This document shows positions 7,953 to 16,916 of a stretch of 54,329 nucleotides of DNA, piece by piece (positions within the stretch are counted from its first letter, which is position 1; each line of letters opens with the position of its first letter). Source of the stretch: Actinomycetes bacterium. Its GTDB lineage: Bacteria; Actinomycetota; Acidimicrobiia; Acidimicrobiales; GCA-2861595. The notes under the pieces are model-generated. The model was not told the origin of the DNA. It searched no databases and was given only the letters and a program-made list of their open reading frames with translations. Position numbers and translations under genes: made by a program. The stretch covers positions 2,333 to 56,661 of the forward strand of contig JAHFUS010000018.1 of NCBI GenBank assembly GCA_023264975.1, written 5' to 3'.

Positions 7953-10546
7953 AGTGGACCAGTGCCGACCACGGACGAGGCGGCCACCACGCCCCGGAAA
8001 ATCTGCTCGGCCGCCCTCCTGGCCGCCGTCGACGTGGCCGCCACCGGCGAGGCGTCGCCCAGCTGGCGGAGCAGGTCGACGAGCTGCTTGATGTTGCGAA
8101 CGAAGTCCCCGCCCGACATGTCGTCGCCCGCCACCACGTCCTCCAGCGCCTCCCCGGAGGCCCATGCGGAGGCCAGGACCATGAAGCCGGGGTCAGGAGC
8201 CCGGGTGAGGGGCAGATCCACCTCCTTCTCGGCCCTGTTGAGCTCCTTGGCCAGGTCCTCGACGGCCTGCCAGCGCCGGCGCAGGTCGGTCGTAGGGAAG
8301 CGGGGCGCGGGCGGGGGCCCGGGGCGGCGGTGCTCGTAGGTGAAGGCGGATGCCAGCGCAGCCACGCCCGGCGCGTCCAGCCCGTCGAACAGCCCTTCCC
8401 CGATGACCTCGGCGATCAGCAGGTCGCACTCGTGGTACACCCGGGCCAGCCGGCCTCCGGCGTCGGTGAGGGCCCAGCCCTCCACGTAGCCCCACGTCTC
8501 CATCACCCGCAGCACCCGGTCGAACTGGCGGGCCAGGCTCTCGGTGCGGCCCCGGATCCGGCGCTCCACCCAAGCCGACTCCGCCTCCAGCCGCTCGGCC
8601 CGCTCCGCCGCCCGCAGGTGGGCCCGGGCATCGGGGCAGGCGGCCACCGGATGGCGCCCCCGAGCCGGCTTGTCCCGGGGCGAGCCGTGCTCCTCGCCGC
8701 CCGACAGGCGGGCCTTGGTGAGGGCCTGGGCCACCGAGCGCTGGAAAGTGCGGTTGGCCGGCGCATAGGGCACGGGGAGGGTAACCCGGGCTCTGGGACG
8801 GGGCGGGGTGCGGAAGTCCCGGGGCGACAGGGTCACCTTGCGCCGGTCCGGAGTGAGGGCGATCACCCGCACGTCGGACCCCCGGCGCTGGGCGGTGGCC
8901 AGCACCGCCACCCTTCCGCCCGACTTGCCTCCTGGCACCACCAGCACGTCGCCCGGTCGCAGCTTGCCGAGCGCCTCGGCGACGTCGGCGTCCGGCGGCG
9001 ACGCCGCCGTTCGCTCGTGGGCCCGGTACCCGGCCACGTCGCCCAGGTGGCAGTGGGCCCGCTCCCTCGCCTCGGCCAAGGCGCTGCTGTTGCGCTCCAG
9101 CTGCGCTTCCAGCCGCACCACGTCGGCGTCGGCCCGGTACTGGGCGAAGCTCAGGTTCAACAGGTGGTGGGCGACGTCGGCCGGGTACCGCCGCACCAGG
9201 TTGGCGGCCATGTTGTAGGTGGGGCGGAACGACGAGGACAGGGCGTAGGTGCGGGTGGACGCCAATCCGGCAACTTGGTCGAACGGCACGAAGGGCGACC
9301 AGAGCACGACGGCGTAGCCCACGTCGTCGATCCCCCGCCGGCCGGCCCGGCCCGTGAACTGGGTGTACTCCCCCGGCGTGAGCGGCTCGTGGCGCTCGCC
9401 CGTGAACTTGGTGAGCTTCTCGATGACGACCGAGCGGGCCGGCATGTTGATGCCGAGCGACAGCGTCTCGGTGGCGAACACCACCTTCACCAGCGCGGCC
9501 GAGAAGCACGCCTCCACCGCCTCCTTGAACGGCGGCACCAATCCGGCATGGTGGGCGGCGAACCCGTTTTCCAGGCCACCGACCCACGCCTTGTACCCGA
9601 GGACCTCGAGGTCACCCTCCGACAGCGAAGCGACCTTGGCCTCGGCGATGGCCCGGACCTGGGCTCGCTCCTCGTGCGTGGTGAGGCGCAGGCCGTAGTC
9701 GATGCACTGGCGCACGGCGTCGTCGCAGGCGGCCCGGCTGAAGATGAACACGATCGCCGGCAGCATGTCCTCGTCGAACAGGCGCTCCACCGTCTCCGGC
9801 CGCCGGGGCGCGTAGTGGCGGCCCTTGCGGGGGCGGCCCCGCGCATCGCGCTGGCGGGCGGTGGTGTTGTCGAGGGCGGCCGCCTCCGGGTTCGGGTTGC
9901 CGTCCACGAACGTCGGCAGCAGGTGCAGCCGCTCCGAGAAGCGGTCCCCAACCAGGTACAGGTGGTCGAGCTCGACCGGCCGGCGCTCCTCGATGACGGC
10001 GGTGGTGGCGCCCCGCACCGTCTCCACCCAGTCGGCGAACTCCTCGGCGTTGGACACCGTGGCCGACAGGCACACCAGGTCGACCTCGGGCGGCGTGTGC
10101 ACGATCACCTCCTCCCAGACCGCCCCCCGGTAGGGGTTCTGGAGGTAGTGGACCTCGTCGAGCACCACGTAGCGGAGCCCCCCGAGGGCGGGCGACCCGG
10201 CGTAGATCATGTTGCGGAGCACCTCGGTGGTCATCACCACCACGGGCGCGTCACCGTTGATCACGTTGTCGCCGGTGAGCAGGCCGACCTGCTCGGGGCC
10301 GTGAAGCCGGACCAGGTCGCCGTACTTCTGGTTCGACAGCGCCTTGAGGGGCGTGGTGTAGAAGGCCTTCCGCCCCTCGGCGAGGGCCTTGGCGATGGCG
10401 TACTCGGCCACCACCGTCTTTCCCGAGCCGGTGGGCGCCGCCACCAGCACCGACCGGCCCGCGTCGAGGGCATCGATGGCGAGCAGTTGGAAGTCGTCTG
10501 CCGGGAACCCGAGGCCGGCGAGGAAGCGCTCGCGCACGCCGCTCAC
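7940..10546 (-). CDS. helY: Ski2/HelY-type DEAD/DEAH-box RNA helicase
   Basis: 868 residues. Motif I A-P-T-G-S-G-K-T at 37-44, motif II D-E-V-H at 130-133, motif III L-S-A-T, motif VI Q-F-T-G-R-A-G-R-R-G, then a long C-terminal region with the winged-helix/ratchet and DSHCT-like parts of the Mtr4/Ski2 superfamily. Actinobacterial HelY is a presumed RNA helicase; its substrates are not clear. GTG start at 10546, 10 bp after tatC. The order pafA-pafB-pafC-tatA-tatC-helY known from mycobacteria is kept here but with lepB, a kinase and other genes inserted. Its stop lies inside a strong palindrome. Confidence 0.93.
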   Translation of the reverse strand: MSGVRERFLAGLGFPADDFQLLAIDALDAGRSVLVAAPTGSGKTVVAEYAIAKALAEGRKAFYTTPLKALSNQKYGDLVRLHGPEQVGLLTGDNVINGDAPVVVMTTEVLRNMIYAGSPALGGLRYVVLDEVHYLQNPYRGAVWEEVIVHTPPEVDLVCLSATVSNAEEFADWVETVRGATTAVIEERRPVELDHLYLVGDRFSERLHLLPTFVDGNPNPEAAALDNTTARQRDARGRPRKGRHYAPRRPETVERLFDEDMLPAIVFIFSRAACDDAVRQCIDYGLRLTTHEERAQVRAIAEAKVASLSEGDLEVLGYKAWVGGLENGFAAHHAGLVPPFKEAVEACFSAALVKVVFATETLSLGINMPARSVVIEKLTKFTGERHEPLTPGEYTQFTGRAGRRGIDDVGYAVVLWSPFVPFDQVAGLASTRTYALSSSFRPTYNMAANLVRRYPADVAHHLLNLSFAQYRADADVVRLEAQLERNSSALAEARERAHCHLGDVAGYRAHERTAASPPDADVAEALGKLRPGDVLVVPGGKSGGRVAVLATAQRRGSDVRVIALTPDRRKVTLSPRDFRTPPRPRARVTLPVPYAPANRTFQRSVAQALTKARLSGGEEHGSPRDKPARGRHPVAACPDARAHLRAAERAERLEAESAWVERRIRGRTESLARQFDRVLRVMETWGYVEGWALTDAGGRLARVYHECDLLIAEVIGEGLFDGLDAPGVAALASAFTYEHRRPGPPPAPRFPTTDLRRRWQAVEDLAKELNRAEKEVDLPLTRAPDPGFMVLASAWASGEALEDVVAGDDMSGGDFVRNIKQLVDLLRQLGDASPVAATSTAARRAAEQIFRGVVAASSVVGTGPLPSK

Positions 10547-10556
10547 CGCTGCGGCC

Positions 10557-11300
10557 CTACTTCTTGAGCAGCTTCCCGATGATGATCGACGCCTCGTAGA
10601 AGATGTACATCGGGACGGCCATCGCGAACAGGGAGTACGGGTCCTGGCTGGGCGTGATTACCGCCGCGATGACGAAGATGGCCACCAGCGCCTGGCGCCG
10701 CCACGAGGACAGCTTGCGGCTGGTGAGGATGCCCGCCAACTGGAGGAACACCAAGAGCACGGGGAACAGGAAGGCCACGCCGAACGCCAGCGCCACCAGG
10801 ATGACCAGGCGCAGGTACTTCGACGGGCTGAGGATGGCCTCCAGGTCGTTGCCGCCCACCGACAACAAGAAGTCGAGGGCCTTCGGAAAGGTGAGCCGGG
10901 CAAGCACCGCGCCCAGGCAGAACAGGATCACCGACGACCCCACGAACGGGACCGCGTAGCGCTTCTCGTTGGGGTTCAGCCCTGGCGTGATGAACCGCCA
11001 GAACTGCCAGAGCACGACCGGCGACGACAGCAGGAACCCGGCCCACGTGGCCACCTTCAGGCGGGTGGCGAACCCTTCGAGCGGATCGGTGATGAACAGC
11101 GTGCACCTGCGGCCCGCCGGCAGCGTGTCGCAGTACGGCTTGATGAGGAAGGCGAGGATCTGGTCGTAGAAGACGAAGGCGATGATGGCGCCGATGCCGA
11201 TGGCGACGGCCGAGATCACCAGCCGGCGCCGGAGCTCCGACAGATGGTCGACAAGCGACATCCGGTCGGGCGAGCGCGCCGGCTCGCGTCGTCTCCTCAC
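10557..11300 (-). CDS. tatC: Twin-arginine translocase subunit TatC
   Basis: 247 residues with six hydrophobic segments. Tat signature regions are present: S-L-V-D-H-L-S-E-L-R-R-R-L at the cytosolic N-terminus, D-P-L-E-G-F in the first periplasmic loop, and F-W-R-F-I-T-P-G-L-N-P-N-E-K-R in the first cytoplasmic loop. It binds twin-arginine signal peptides and forms the receptor with TatB. The GTG at 11300 is used; an ATG at 11261 (M-S-L-V-D-H-L) is an equally possible start. 42 bp downstream of the tatB-like gene. Confidence 0.95.
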   Translation of the reverse strand: MRRRREPARSPDRMSLVDHLSELRRRLVISAVAIGIGAIIAFVFYDQILAFLIKPYCDTLPAGRRCTLFITDPLEGFATRLKVATWAGFLLSSPVVLWQFWRFITPGLNPNEKRYAVPFVGSSVILFCLGAVLARLTFPKALDFLLSVGGNDLEAILSPSKYLRLVILVALAFGVAFLFPVLLVFLQLAGILTSRKLSSWRRQALVAIFVIAAVITPSQDPYSLFAMAVPMYIFYEASIIIGKLLKK

Positions 11301-11342
11301 CAGGCCCGCGATGTTGATGCCTCGCCGTGCTCTTGACCGGGC

Positions 11343-11642
11343 TCAGGCCGACGTCGGCGGGTCGGGCTCCCGGACCACCGTGATCTCGGCACGCTCCGGC
11401 GACGAGGGCGGCGTGTGTGCAGACTCGGTCCCGCCTGCGGGGGCGGGCGGCTGCGACGGGTAGGTCGGTAGCGCCTCCGAGAACGCGTCGCGCATCTCGG
11501 CCTGGACTCCGGACGTCATCCGCCGCAGCTCGGCCATCGCCTTGCCCACCGATCGGGCCGCGTCCGGCAGGCGGTTGGGGCCGAGGACGACGAGCGCCAC
11601 GATCAACACGACGAAGATCTCGGCCGGACCGATGCTCCCCAC
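11343..11642 (-). CDS. tatB: Sec-independent translocase TatA/TatB-family protein
   Basis: 99 residues: a short N-terminal membrane helix (GPAEIFVVLIVALVVLGP) with the conserved Glu and the L-G-P-x-R-L-P hinge, an amphipathic helix (ARSVGKAMAELRRM) and a Pro-rich tail. The Glu within the membrane helix and the G-P-N-R-L-P hinge fit TatB better than TatA, but single TatA/B proteins may do both. Directly upstream of tatC. Confidence 0.85.
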   Translation of the reverse strand: MGSIGPAEIFVVLIVALVVLGPNRLPDAARSVGKAMAELRRMTSGVQAEMRDAFSEALPTYPSQPPAPAGGTESAHTPPSSPERAEITVVREPDPPTSA

Positions 11643-11676
11643 GTAACGAGTGTAAGCCGGTCCGACGCGGAGTCGG

Positions 11677-11874
11677 CTAGCGGCCCAGGCGGGAGATCCC
11701 CGCGCTGAGCTGCCGTGTGCCGGCAGAGATCTCGGTCACCATTGGGCGCAGGGTGGTCACCCGTGCCAGCACCGTGCTGAGCTGGTCCGCCTCGTCGGCC
11801 ACCTGCGCGTACGCCCGCCATACCGCCACCAGGGTGATGACGGTGAGTACGAGCGGCAGGAGGACGAGTGCCAT
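11677..11874 (-). CDS. Small membrane-anchored coiled-coil protein
   Basis: 65 residues: one N-terminal transmembrane helix (MALVLLPLVLTVITLVAVW) followed by a helical, heptad-like region (ADEADQLSTVLARVTTLRPMVTEISAGTRQLSAGI). ATG at 11874, 5 bp after the stop of the zinc-ribbon gene, gives the best start; longer frames upstream read out of frame through that gene. Function unknown; it lies in the tat/helY group. Confidence 0.65.
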   Translation of the reverse strand: MALVLLPLVLTVITLVAVWRAYAQVADEADQLSTVLARVTTLRPMVTEISAGTRQLSAGISRLGR

Positions 11875-11879
11875 GGGGC

Positions 11880-12245
11880 TCACGCTACGTCTTGGGGACC
11901 GGCGTTCTCCAGCCACCGGGCGGTGCCGGCGGCCAGGAGGGTGTCGAGATCGGCGCCGCTGCCCAGCTGGAAGTGGAACTCCAGCAGGTCGTCGTAGGAG
12001 ATCGGCTGCCCGGTCTTGGCCTCGTCGAGCTCGGCCGGCATCTGCCAGACCGACAGGGAGATCCCCGAGGCCAGCAGTACGTCGACCACACGGGCCTCGG
12101 CCGGCTTGGCCACGGCCACCCGGCACGACGGGCACTGGAACGCGTACGAGCTCTCGTAAGTGGTGGAGCACAAGAGCACCCGGACGTCGCGCGTCGTGAG
12201 CTCGACATCACCACATGTCGGGCAACTGGCCCGGATCATCGCCAT
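11880..12245 (-). CDS. Zinc-ribbon-containing hypothetical protein
   Basis: 121 residues. The N-terminal half has two C-x2-C pairs (C-P-T-C-G and C-P-S-C-R) separated by strands (ELTTRDVRVLLC, SSYAFQCPSC), a typical zinc ribbon. The C-terminal half is helical (ISYDDLLEFHFQLGSGADLDTLLA). No enzyme motif. The ATG at 12245 is preferred to a start at 12278 because the ribbon begins just after it. Divergent from the sensor kinase. Confidence 0.7.
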   Translation of the reverse strand: MAMIRASCPTCGDVELTTRDVRVLLCSTTYESSYAFQCPSCRVAVAKPAEARVVDVLLASGISLSVWQMPAELDEAKTGQPISYDDLLEFHFQLGSGADLDTLLAAGTARWLENAGPQDVA

Positions 12246-12389
12246 CGTCTCCTCCCTCGGCTTGCGTCGCGGTCTCATCGGCTTGGGAATTCCATCGGCA
12301 CGGACTCCGGTGCGACTTGAGGGTTGCGTTCTCTGTTCCCCGACGGATGCCGGACTAGTCCTGTCGGGGTCATCATCTGCACCACTCCG

Positions 12390-14306
12390 ATGCGTTCAAG
12401 GGCTGACCGGCGTGGGTCGATACGCGCACCAGTGGATCGGTCGCACGCTCTCCTGCAGTCCGTGCTGAGCGGGCTGGCGGCCGGCACCGATCCGGACGTG
12501 CTGCTGCGCGACGCGGTGGCCGGGGCGCTGGCCGCCTCGCGGGCCGACGACGGCTGCATCCTCAGCGTTGGCGCCGGGACATGCACGCCGCTCGCGGTGG
12601 CCGGGCACCTCGGCGCAAACGCCCTCGAAACGGGCGCAGCGGCCGTCAAGGGTGCCCGCTCGGTCCGCCGGCGTGATCCCGACAGCGGGTTGATTACTGC
12701 CGCCGAGCCCCTCCAGGCGGGCCAGGCGGTGATCGGCGCCCTGGTCGTGACGGGCCCGGCCGACCGGCTCGACAGCGCCGCCCTCCCGCTCTTCGCCGCC
12801 GCCGCCGCCGCCTTGGTGAAGCGGCATTCGGCGGCGGTGCCGGAGGCCCTGCCCGAGCTCCTGGCATCGCTTGCCGTCGTCGCCCGCGATCTGGACGCCT
12901 CCGCCATGTCGGCCCGCATCCTGGACGCCGCCCGCGACCTCTTCGGCGTGGATTGCAGCCTCTGCGCCCTCTCGGGTGACGGCCCCGTGCGGGTCTCGCA
13001 GTTCCGGGGCATCGACGCCGAGCGCATGGCCCGGGCGTCGCGGCAGCCGGGCTTCCGCGCCCTCGTCACGGGGAGCGACGTGCGGGTGGACGGACCCGAC
13101 GACCCGGTGGTGGCCTGCCTCTCCCCTCTCGACCACGTGGCCGTGGGCCTGCCCCTCGCCGCCGGCGGGCGGTTGCTCGGCCGCCTCGTCCTCCTCCTCC
13201 CCGAGGCCCCGGGCCCGGCCGGCCGGGCCGTCCTGGAGCGCTTCGCCGGCCAGGTCGCCGTGTGCCTCCTGGCCGCCGAGCTCCATCGCGCCATCAAGGA
13301 CCAGGAACACCGACTGGCGTCGGTGGCCCACTCGGTCGGGCAGCCGGTCGTGATGGTCGACGACAACGGCAGCCTGGTGGAGGTCAACGGTGCCGCCGCC
13401 CAGGCCTTCCACCTGGCCGGGGGATTCGAGCGGGGCCAGCCCGTCGTCGGGCGCCTGGGCCACGCCGACATCGAGCGGATGCTGACCTCCGGGCGGGAGG
13501 GCACCTCGGAGGTGGTGTTGGGCTCGGGTGAGGCGCATGTCTACCGGGCGACTGTGCGGCGGGTCCGTGGCGCCGACGGTCGTGTGACCGGGAGGGTCCT
13601 CGTGCTCGACGACGTAACCACGGCGCGCCAGACCGACGCCCTCAAGGCCGACTTCGTGGCCGTCATCGGCCACGAGCTGCGCACCCCCATCACCGTGATG
13701 AAGGGGTACCTCAAGACCCTCCTGCGCCGGGGCGACTCGCTCACCCCGGAGCGGCGCCTCCAGGCTCTCACCGCCGTCGACACCAACGTGACCCGCCTCG
13801 AGCGGCTCATCGAGGACCTGCTCTTCGTGTCCGCCATCGAGCAGCGGTCGACCCAGCTCGACGTTCGGCCGGTAGACCTGTGCGACCTGTTGCGGGGGCA
13901 GGCGGGCGGGCGGGTCACCGTCGTGGTGCCGGACGACGCCGTGCAGGCCGACGTGGACGAGGACCGGCTCGGCCAGGTCATCCGTCATCTGCTGGACAAC
14001 GCCCTGGAGCACTCCGAGGGCGAGGTCGTGGTACGCCTGTCGGAGGGGGAGGGCACCGTGCAGGTGGCGGTGGAGGACTCGGGCCCGGGCATCTTCTCGG
14101 GCGACATCGCCCACCTCTTCTCCCGGTTCCACCAGCTCGACAGTTCCTCGACCCGGTCCCACGGCGGCCTCGGCATCGGCCTGTACATCTGTCGGCGGAT
14201 CATCGAGGCCATGAGCGGTCGCATCTGGTGCGAGAGCCGGCTGGGTGTGGGGAGCCGCTTCATCTTCACCGTCCCGGCCGCCGTCGTGAAAGCCCCGATC
14301 GCCTAG
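12390..14306 (+). CDS. Sensor histidine kinase (GAF-GAF-PAS-HisKA-HATPase)
   Basis: About 638 residues, no membrane helix. Two GAF-like regions (about 15-130 and 150-310), a PAS-like segment (V-V-M-V-D-D-N-G-S-L-V-E-V-N-G-A-A), the HisKA helix with phospho-acceptor His428 in V-I-G-H-E-L-R-T-P, and a HATPase_c domain (R-H-L-L-D-N-A-L-E-H-S; D-S-G-P-G-I-F; G-G-L-G-I-G-L-Y-I-C). A cytosolic kinase sensing a soluble signal. No response regulator is adjacent, so it is an orphan here. The start is uncertain: ATG 12390 is used, an upstream ATG 12324 and a GTG 12432 are possible. Confidence 0.88.
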   Translation: MRSRADRRGSIRAPVDRSHALLQSVLSGLAAGTDPDVLLRDAVAGALAASRADDGCILSVGAGTCTPLAVAGHLGANALETGAAAVKGARSVRRRDPDSGLITAAEPLQAGQAVIGALVVTGPADRLDSAALPLFAAAAAALVKRHSAAVPEALPELLASLAVVARDLDASAMSARILDAARDLFGVDCSLCALSGDGPVRVSQFRGIDAERMARASRQPGFRALVTGSDVRVDGPDDPVVACLSPLDHVAVGLPLAAGGRLLGRLVLLLPEAPGPAGRAVLERFAGQVAVCLLAAELHRAIKDQEHRLASVAHSVGQPVVMVDDNGSLVEVNGAAAQAFHLAGGFERGQPVVGRLGHADIERMLTSGREGTSEVVLGSGEAHVYRATVRRVRGADGRVTGRVLVLDDVTTARQTDALKADFVAVIGHELRTPITVMKGYLKTLLRRGDSLTPERRLQALTAVDTNVTRLERLIEDLLFVSAIEQRSTQLDVRPVDLCDLLRGQAGGRVTVVVPDDAVQADVDEDRLGQVIRHLLDNALEHSEGEVVVRLSEGEGTVQVAVEDSGPGIFSGDIAHLFSRFHQLDSSSTRSHGGLGIGLYICRRIIEAMSGRIWCESRLGVGSRFIFTVPAAVVKAPIA

Positions 14307-14317
14307 CCGGCGTCTCC

Positions 14318-14323
14318 TACGTT
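14318..14323 (+). promoter_or_regulatory. -10-like hexamer TACGTT before the phosphodiesterase gene
   Basis: TACGTT followed by 6 nt and ATG (14330), fitting the TAnnnT-N6 arrangement of leaderless starts. The 6 nt are GGGAGG, so an SD-led start from an upstream promoter is an alternative. Confidence 0.35.
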
Positions 14324-14329
14324 GGGAGG

Positions 14330-15031
14330 ATGGAGCCAGTCGGCCGTCCCCCGATCGGCTTCGCCCACCGGGGTGCCCGGGCCCACGCCACCGAGAACAC
14401 CCTCAATGCATTCCGCCTGGCGCTTCGCCTGGGCGCCACCGGCCTGGAGAGCGACGTGTGGCTCACCAAGGACGGGCTGGCTGTGCTCGACCACGACGGC
14501 GTGGTGAGGGCCGGCCTGCGGAAGCGCCGGTTCGCCGACATGGATCGGACCGATCTGCCGGGCCACGTCCTCACCCTCCCCGAGCTCTACGCCGCCTGTG
14601 GCGCCGACTTCGAGCTCTCCCTCGACATCAAGGACACCGCCACCGCCGCTTCGGTGGTGGAGGCGGCCCGGGATGCCAGCGCCGAGGGGCGGCTGTGGCT
14701 GTGCCACCCGAGATGGGAGACGGTGGCCGGGTGGCGGGAGCTGGCGCCCACCGCCCGGCTGGTTGACTCGACCCGCCGGCGCTTCATGAAGGAGGGCGTG
14801 GAACGCAGGGCCGCCACCCTCGCCGACGCCGGCGTCGACGCCGTGAACCTGCACCACACCGACTGGACCACCGGGTTCGTCACCCTCTTCCACCGCTTCG
14901 AGATCCTCACCATGGCCTGGGACTGCCAGCACCCCCACGTCCTCGACGAGGTCCTGGGGATGGGCATCGACGCCGTCTTCAGCGACCACACCGACCGCAT
15001 GCAGGAGGCCATCGCCAGAGCCGGCCACTAG
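14330..15031 (+). CDS. Glycerophosphodiester phosphodiesterase
   Basis: 233 residues, normal size for UgpQ-type enzymes. The GDPD signature is complete: I-G-F-A-H-R-G-A at the N-terminus, T-E-N-T-L-N-A-F, the metal-binding E-S-D-V-W-L-T-K-D-G, then D-H-D-G, and S-L-D-I-K. It hydrolyses glycerophosphodiesters to glycerol-3-phosphate and an alcohol. No signal peptide, so cytosolic. It starts 23 bp after the kinase stop. Confidence 0.92.
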   Translation: MEPVGRPPIGFAHRGARAHATENTLNAFRLALRLGATGLESDVWLTKDGLAVLDHDGVVRAGLRKRRFADMDRTDLPGHVLTLPELYAACGADFELSLDIKDTATAASVVEAARDASAEGRLWLCHPRWETVAGWRELAPTARLVDSTRRRFMKEGVERRAATLADAGVDAVNLHHTDWTTGFVTLFHRFEILTMAWDCQHPHVLDEVLGMGIDAVFSDHTDRMQEAIARAGH

Positions 15032-15053
15032 CCGACCCCCGGCAAGCGAGGGG

Positions 15054-15950
15054 CTAGAGGAGCCCCAAAGCGGTGAGCGGCCAGACGCGGACGAAGGCCC
15101 GGCCGATGATGGTCGACTGCCGGACGGTGCCGAAGACCCGGCTGTCGCTCGAGTTGCCACGGTTGTCGCCCATCACCCAGATGAAACCCTCGGGGATGTT
15201 CTGGGGGGGGAACTCGGCGGTCGTGACGCCCGCTTGCAGGTACGGCTCGCGCAGTGGCCGTCCGTCCACGTAGACGGCGCCGTCGTGGGCCTCGACCGTC
15301 TCCCCCGGCAGCCCGACCACCCGCTTGATGAGGTCGCGGATCTGGCCCACGTCGTTGGGTGGTCGCTCGAACACCACGATGTCGCCCCGGTGGACGTCAT
15401 GCAGGCGGTAGCTCAGCTTGTTGACGAGCACCCTGTCCTGGATGTTGAGCGTGTGCTCCATGGACGCCGACGGGATGTAGAACGCCTGGATCAGGTACGT
15501 CTTGATACCGATGGCCGACAGCAGGGCGGCCCCGATGATGACCACCCACTCGACGGTGTTGCGAAGCGGGCTACGGGTCCTGGCGGGGGGCGTCTCGTCG
15601 GCCGGCGGCCGTTCGAGAGTGGCCGTCGCGGTGCCGCCGCCTTCGGCGGCCTGCATCACGGCACCGCCCGGCTCGTAGGACGACCCGGCGGTGGGCGCCG
15701 GATCAGGCGCCCGGGACGGGGTCGGGCCCCACCAGTCGGCGTCCGTCGGGGCGGGCGTCGCCACGGGGGCACGGGGAACGAACCCATCGGGGCCCTCTGC
15801 GTACGTCGGACCGGTCGGACCGGGAGCGACGACGGCGGCGGCGGAGCCGAGCCGCCCAGCCGCCAGGTTGCCGCTGCGGCGACCGCGCGCCCGTGCCCTG
15901 CTCGACCGAGAAGGCGGGCGTCGGTGACGAGCTTCACCCGGCGGGATCAC
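15054..15950 (-). CDS. lepB: Signal peptidase I with long Pro/Ala-rich N-terminal extension
   Basis: 298 residues. One membrane helix (about 134-156), catalytic Ser163 in P-S-A-S-M, catalytic Lys209 in L-I-K-R-V-V-G-L-P-G-E, and box E G-D-N-R-x-N-S-S-D-S-R. It removes signal peptides of secreted proteins. Before the helix are about 130 residues rich in Pro, Ala, Gly and Arg, probably disordered and cytosolic; the true start may lie further in (Met99 is a candidate). It lies 12 bp after pafC on the same strand. Confidence 0.92.
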   Translation of the reverse strand: MIPPGEARHRRPPSRSSRARARGRRSGNLAAGRLGSAAAVVAPGPTGPTYAEGPDGFVPRAPVATPAPTDADWWGPTPSRAPDPAPTAGSSYEPGGAVMQAAEGGGTATATLERPPADETPPARTRSPLRNTVEWVVIIGAALLSAIGIKTYLIQAFYIPSASMEHTLNIQDRVLVNKLSYRLHDVHRGDIVVFERPPNDVGQIRDLIKRVVGLPGETVEAHDGAVYVDGRPLREPYLQAGVTTAEFPPQNIPEGFIWVMGDNRGNSSDSRVFGTVRQSTIIGRAFVRVWPLTALGLL

Positions 15951-15962
15951 GGTTCATCCACC

Positions 15963-16916
15963 CTACTTCGGTCCCTCGTTCGCCCGGTAGCGCGCCGCCA
16001 CACGCAGCGCCGCAGCGGCGACCACGGCGGGGTCGCCCTCGACCACCCGGGCGCTGGGCCCGAGGCGCAGCAGCAGTCGCTCCAGCCAGGCCCGTTCGCT
16101 CACCCGCAGCCGGACACGCCGCCCACCGTCGGCCAGCTCCTCCGCCGACTCCACCGGGTACTCCTCGGCCACCCACCGGGCCTCGGGCCCGAGGTCGAGA
16201 ACCACCACGGGGTCGCCGGGTCGGGGCGAGAACGTGGGCGGCTGGGCGGCGGCGGGCCGAGGCTCGAACGAGGTCCCCAGCACACTGGCCGAGCGGGTGC
16301 GATCGATCCGGAACACCCGGTCGGCGCCGGCCCGGTGGCACCAGCCGGCCACGTACCACTGGCCGGCGGCGTTGAAGACCTGGTGGGGGTCGATGACCCG
16401 GCGGGCCCAGGCGTCGCGGCCGAACGAGTAGTAGTCGATCTCCACCTGGTGGCGGTCGGCGGACGCCCGCTGCAGGGCGGCCAGCACGTCGGGCGGCGCT
16501 GCCCCCAGCTCCACGCCGACGGCCTCGTCGGGGTCCACCCCGAGGACGGCGGCCACCTTGGCCAGGCCCCGGGCCAGCGGTCCCTCCGGGTCGGTACCGG
16601 GGACGGCGAGCAGGGTGGCGCCGGCCGCGACCAGCGCCAGTCCCTCGGCCGGGGTGAGGCGGAGGGGCCGGGTGAACCAGTCGGCGAAGCGGATCCACAC
16701 CCGGCCGTCCTCCACCGCCGAGTCGATCAAGGTGTCGGGGGTGAAGGGGTGGACGCCGCAGAGGAACAGCAGGCCGAGGTCGGCCACCACCTCCTCCTCG
16801 GTGCACCCGAACCGGGAGCAGACGTCCTCGATGGTGGGACCGTCCTGACCGGCGACCCACGGCACCATGGCCAGCAGGCGGCCGAGACGCTGGTCGGCCG
16901 GCGTGACCGGGCTCAT
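15963..16916 (-). CDS. pafC: WYL-domain transcriptional regulator PafC
   Basis: 317 residues: an N-terminal helix-turn-helix region (RLGRLLAMVPWVAGQDGPTIEDVCSRFGCTEEEVVADL), a WYL domain (VEIDYYSFGRDAWARRVIDPHQVFNAAGQWYVAGWCHR) and a WCX C-terminal part. With PafB it forms the PafBC activator of the LexA-independent DNA-damage response known in mycobacteria. Its ATG overlaps the pafB stop (ATGA), supporting coupled synthesis of the pair. Confidence 0.92.
   Translation of the reverse strand: MSPVTPADQRLGRLLAMVPWVAGQDGPTIEDVCSRFGCTEEEVVADLGLLFLCGVHPFTPDTLIDSAVEDGRVWIRFADWFTRPLRLTPAEGLALVAAGATLLAVPGTDPEGPLARGLAKVAAVLGVDPDEAVGVELGAAPPDVLAALQRASADRHQVEIDYYSFGRDAWARRVIDPHQVFNAAGQWYVAGWCHRAGADRVFRIDRTRSASVLGTSFEPRPAAAQPPTFSPRPGDPVVVLDLGPEARWVAEEYPVESAEELADGGRRVRLRVSERAWLERLLLRLGPSARVVEGDPAVVAAAALRVAARYRANEGPK

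Noticed and set aside
8330-10567. Long plus-strand open frame opposite helY
   Set aside because: It is the GC-driven shadow of the helicase gene, with no family motif, and the minus strand has a full set of helicase motifs.
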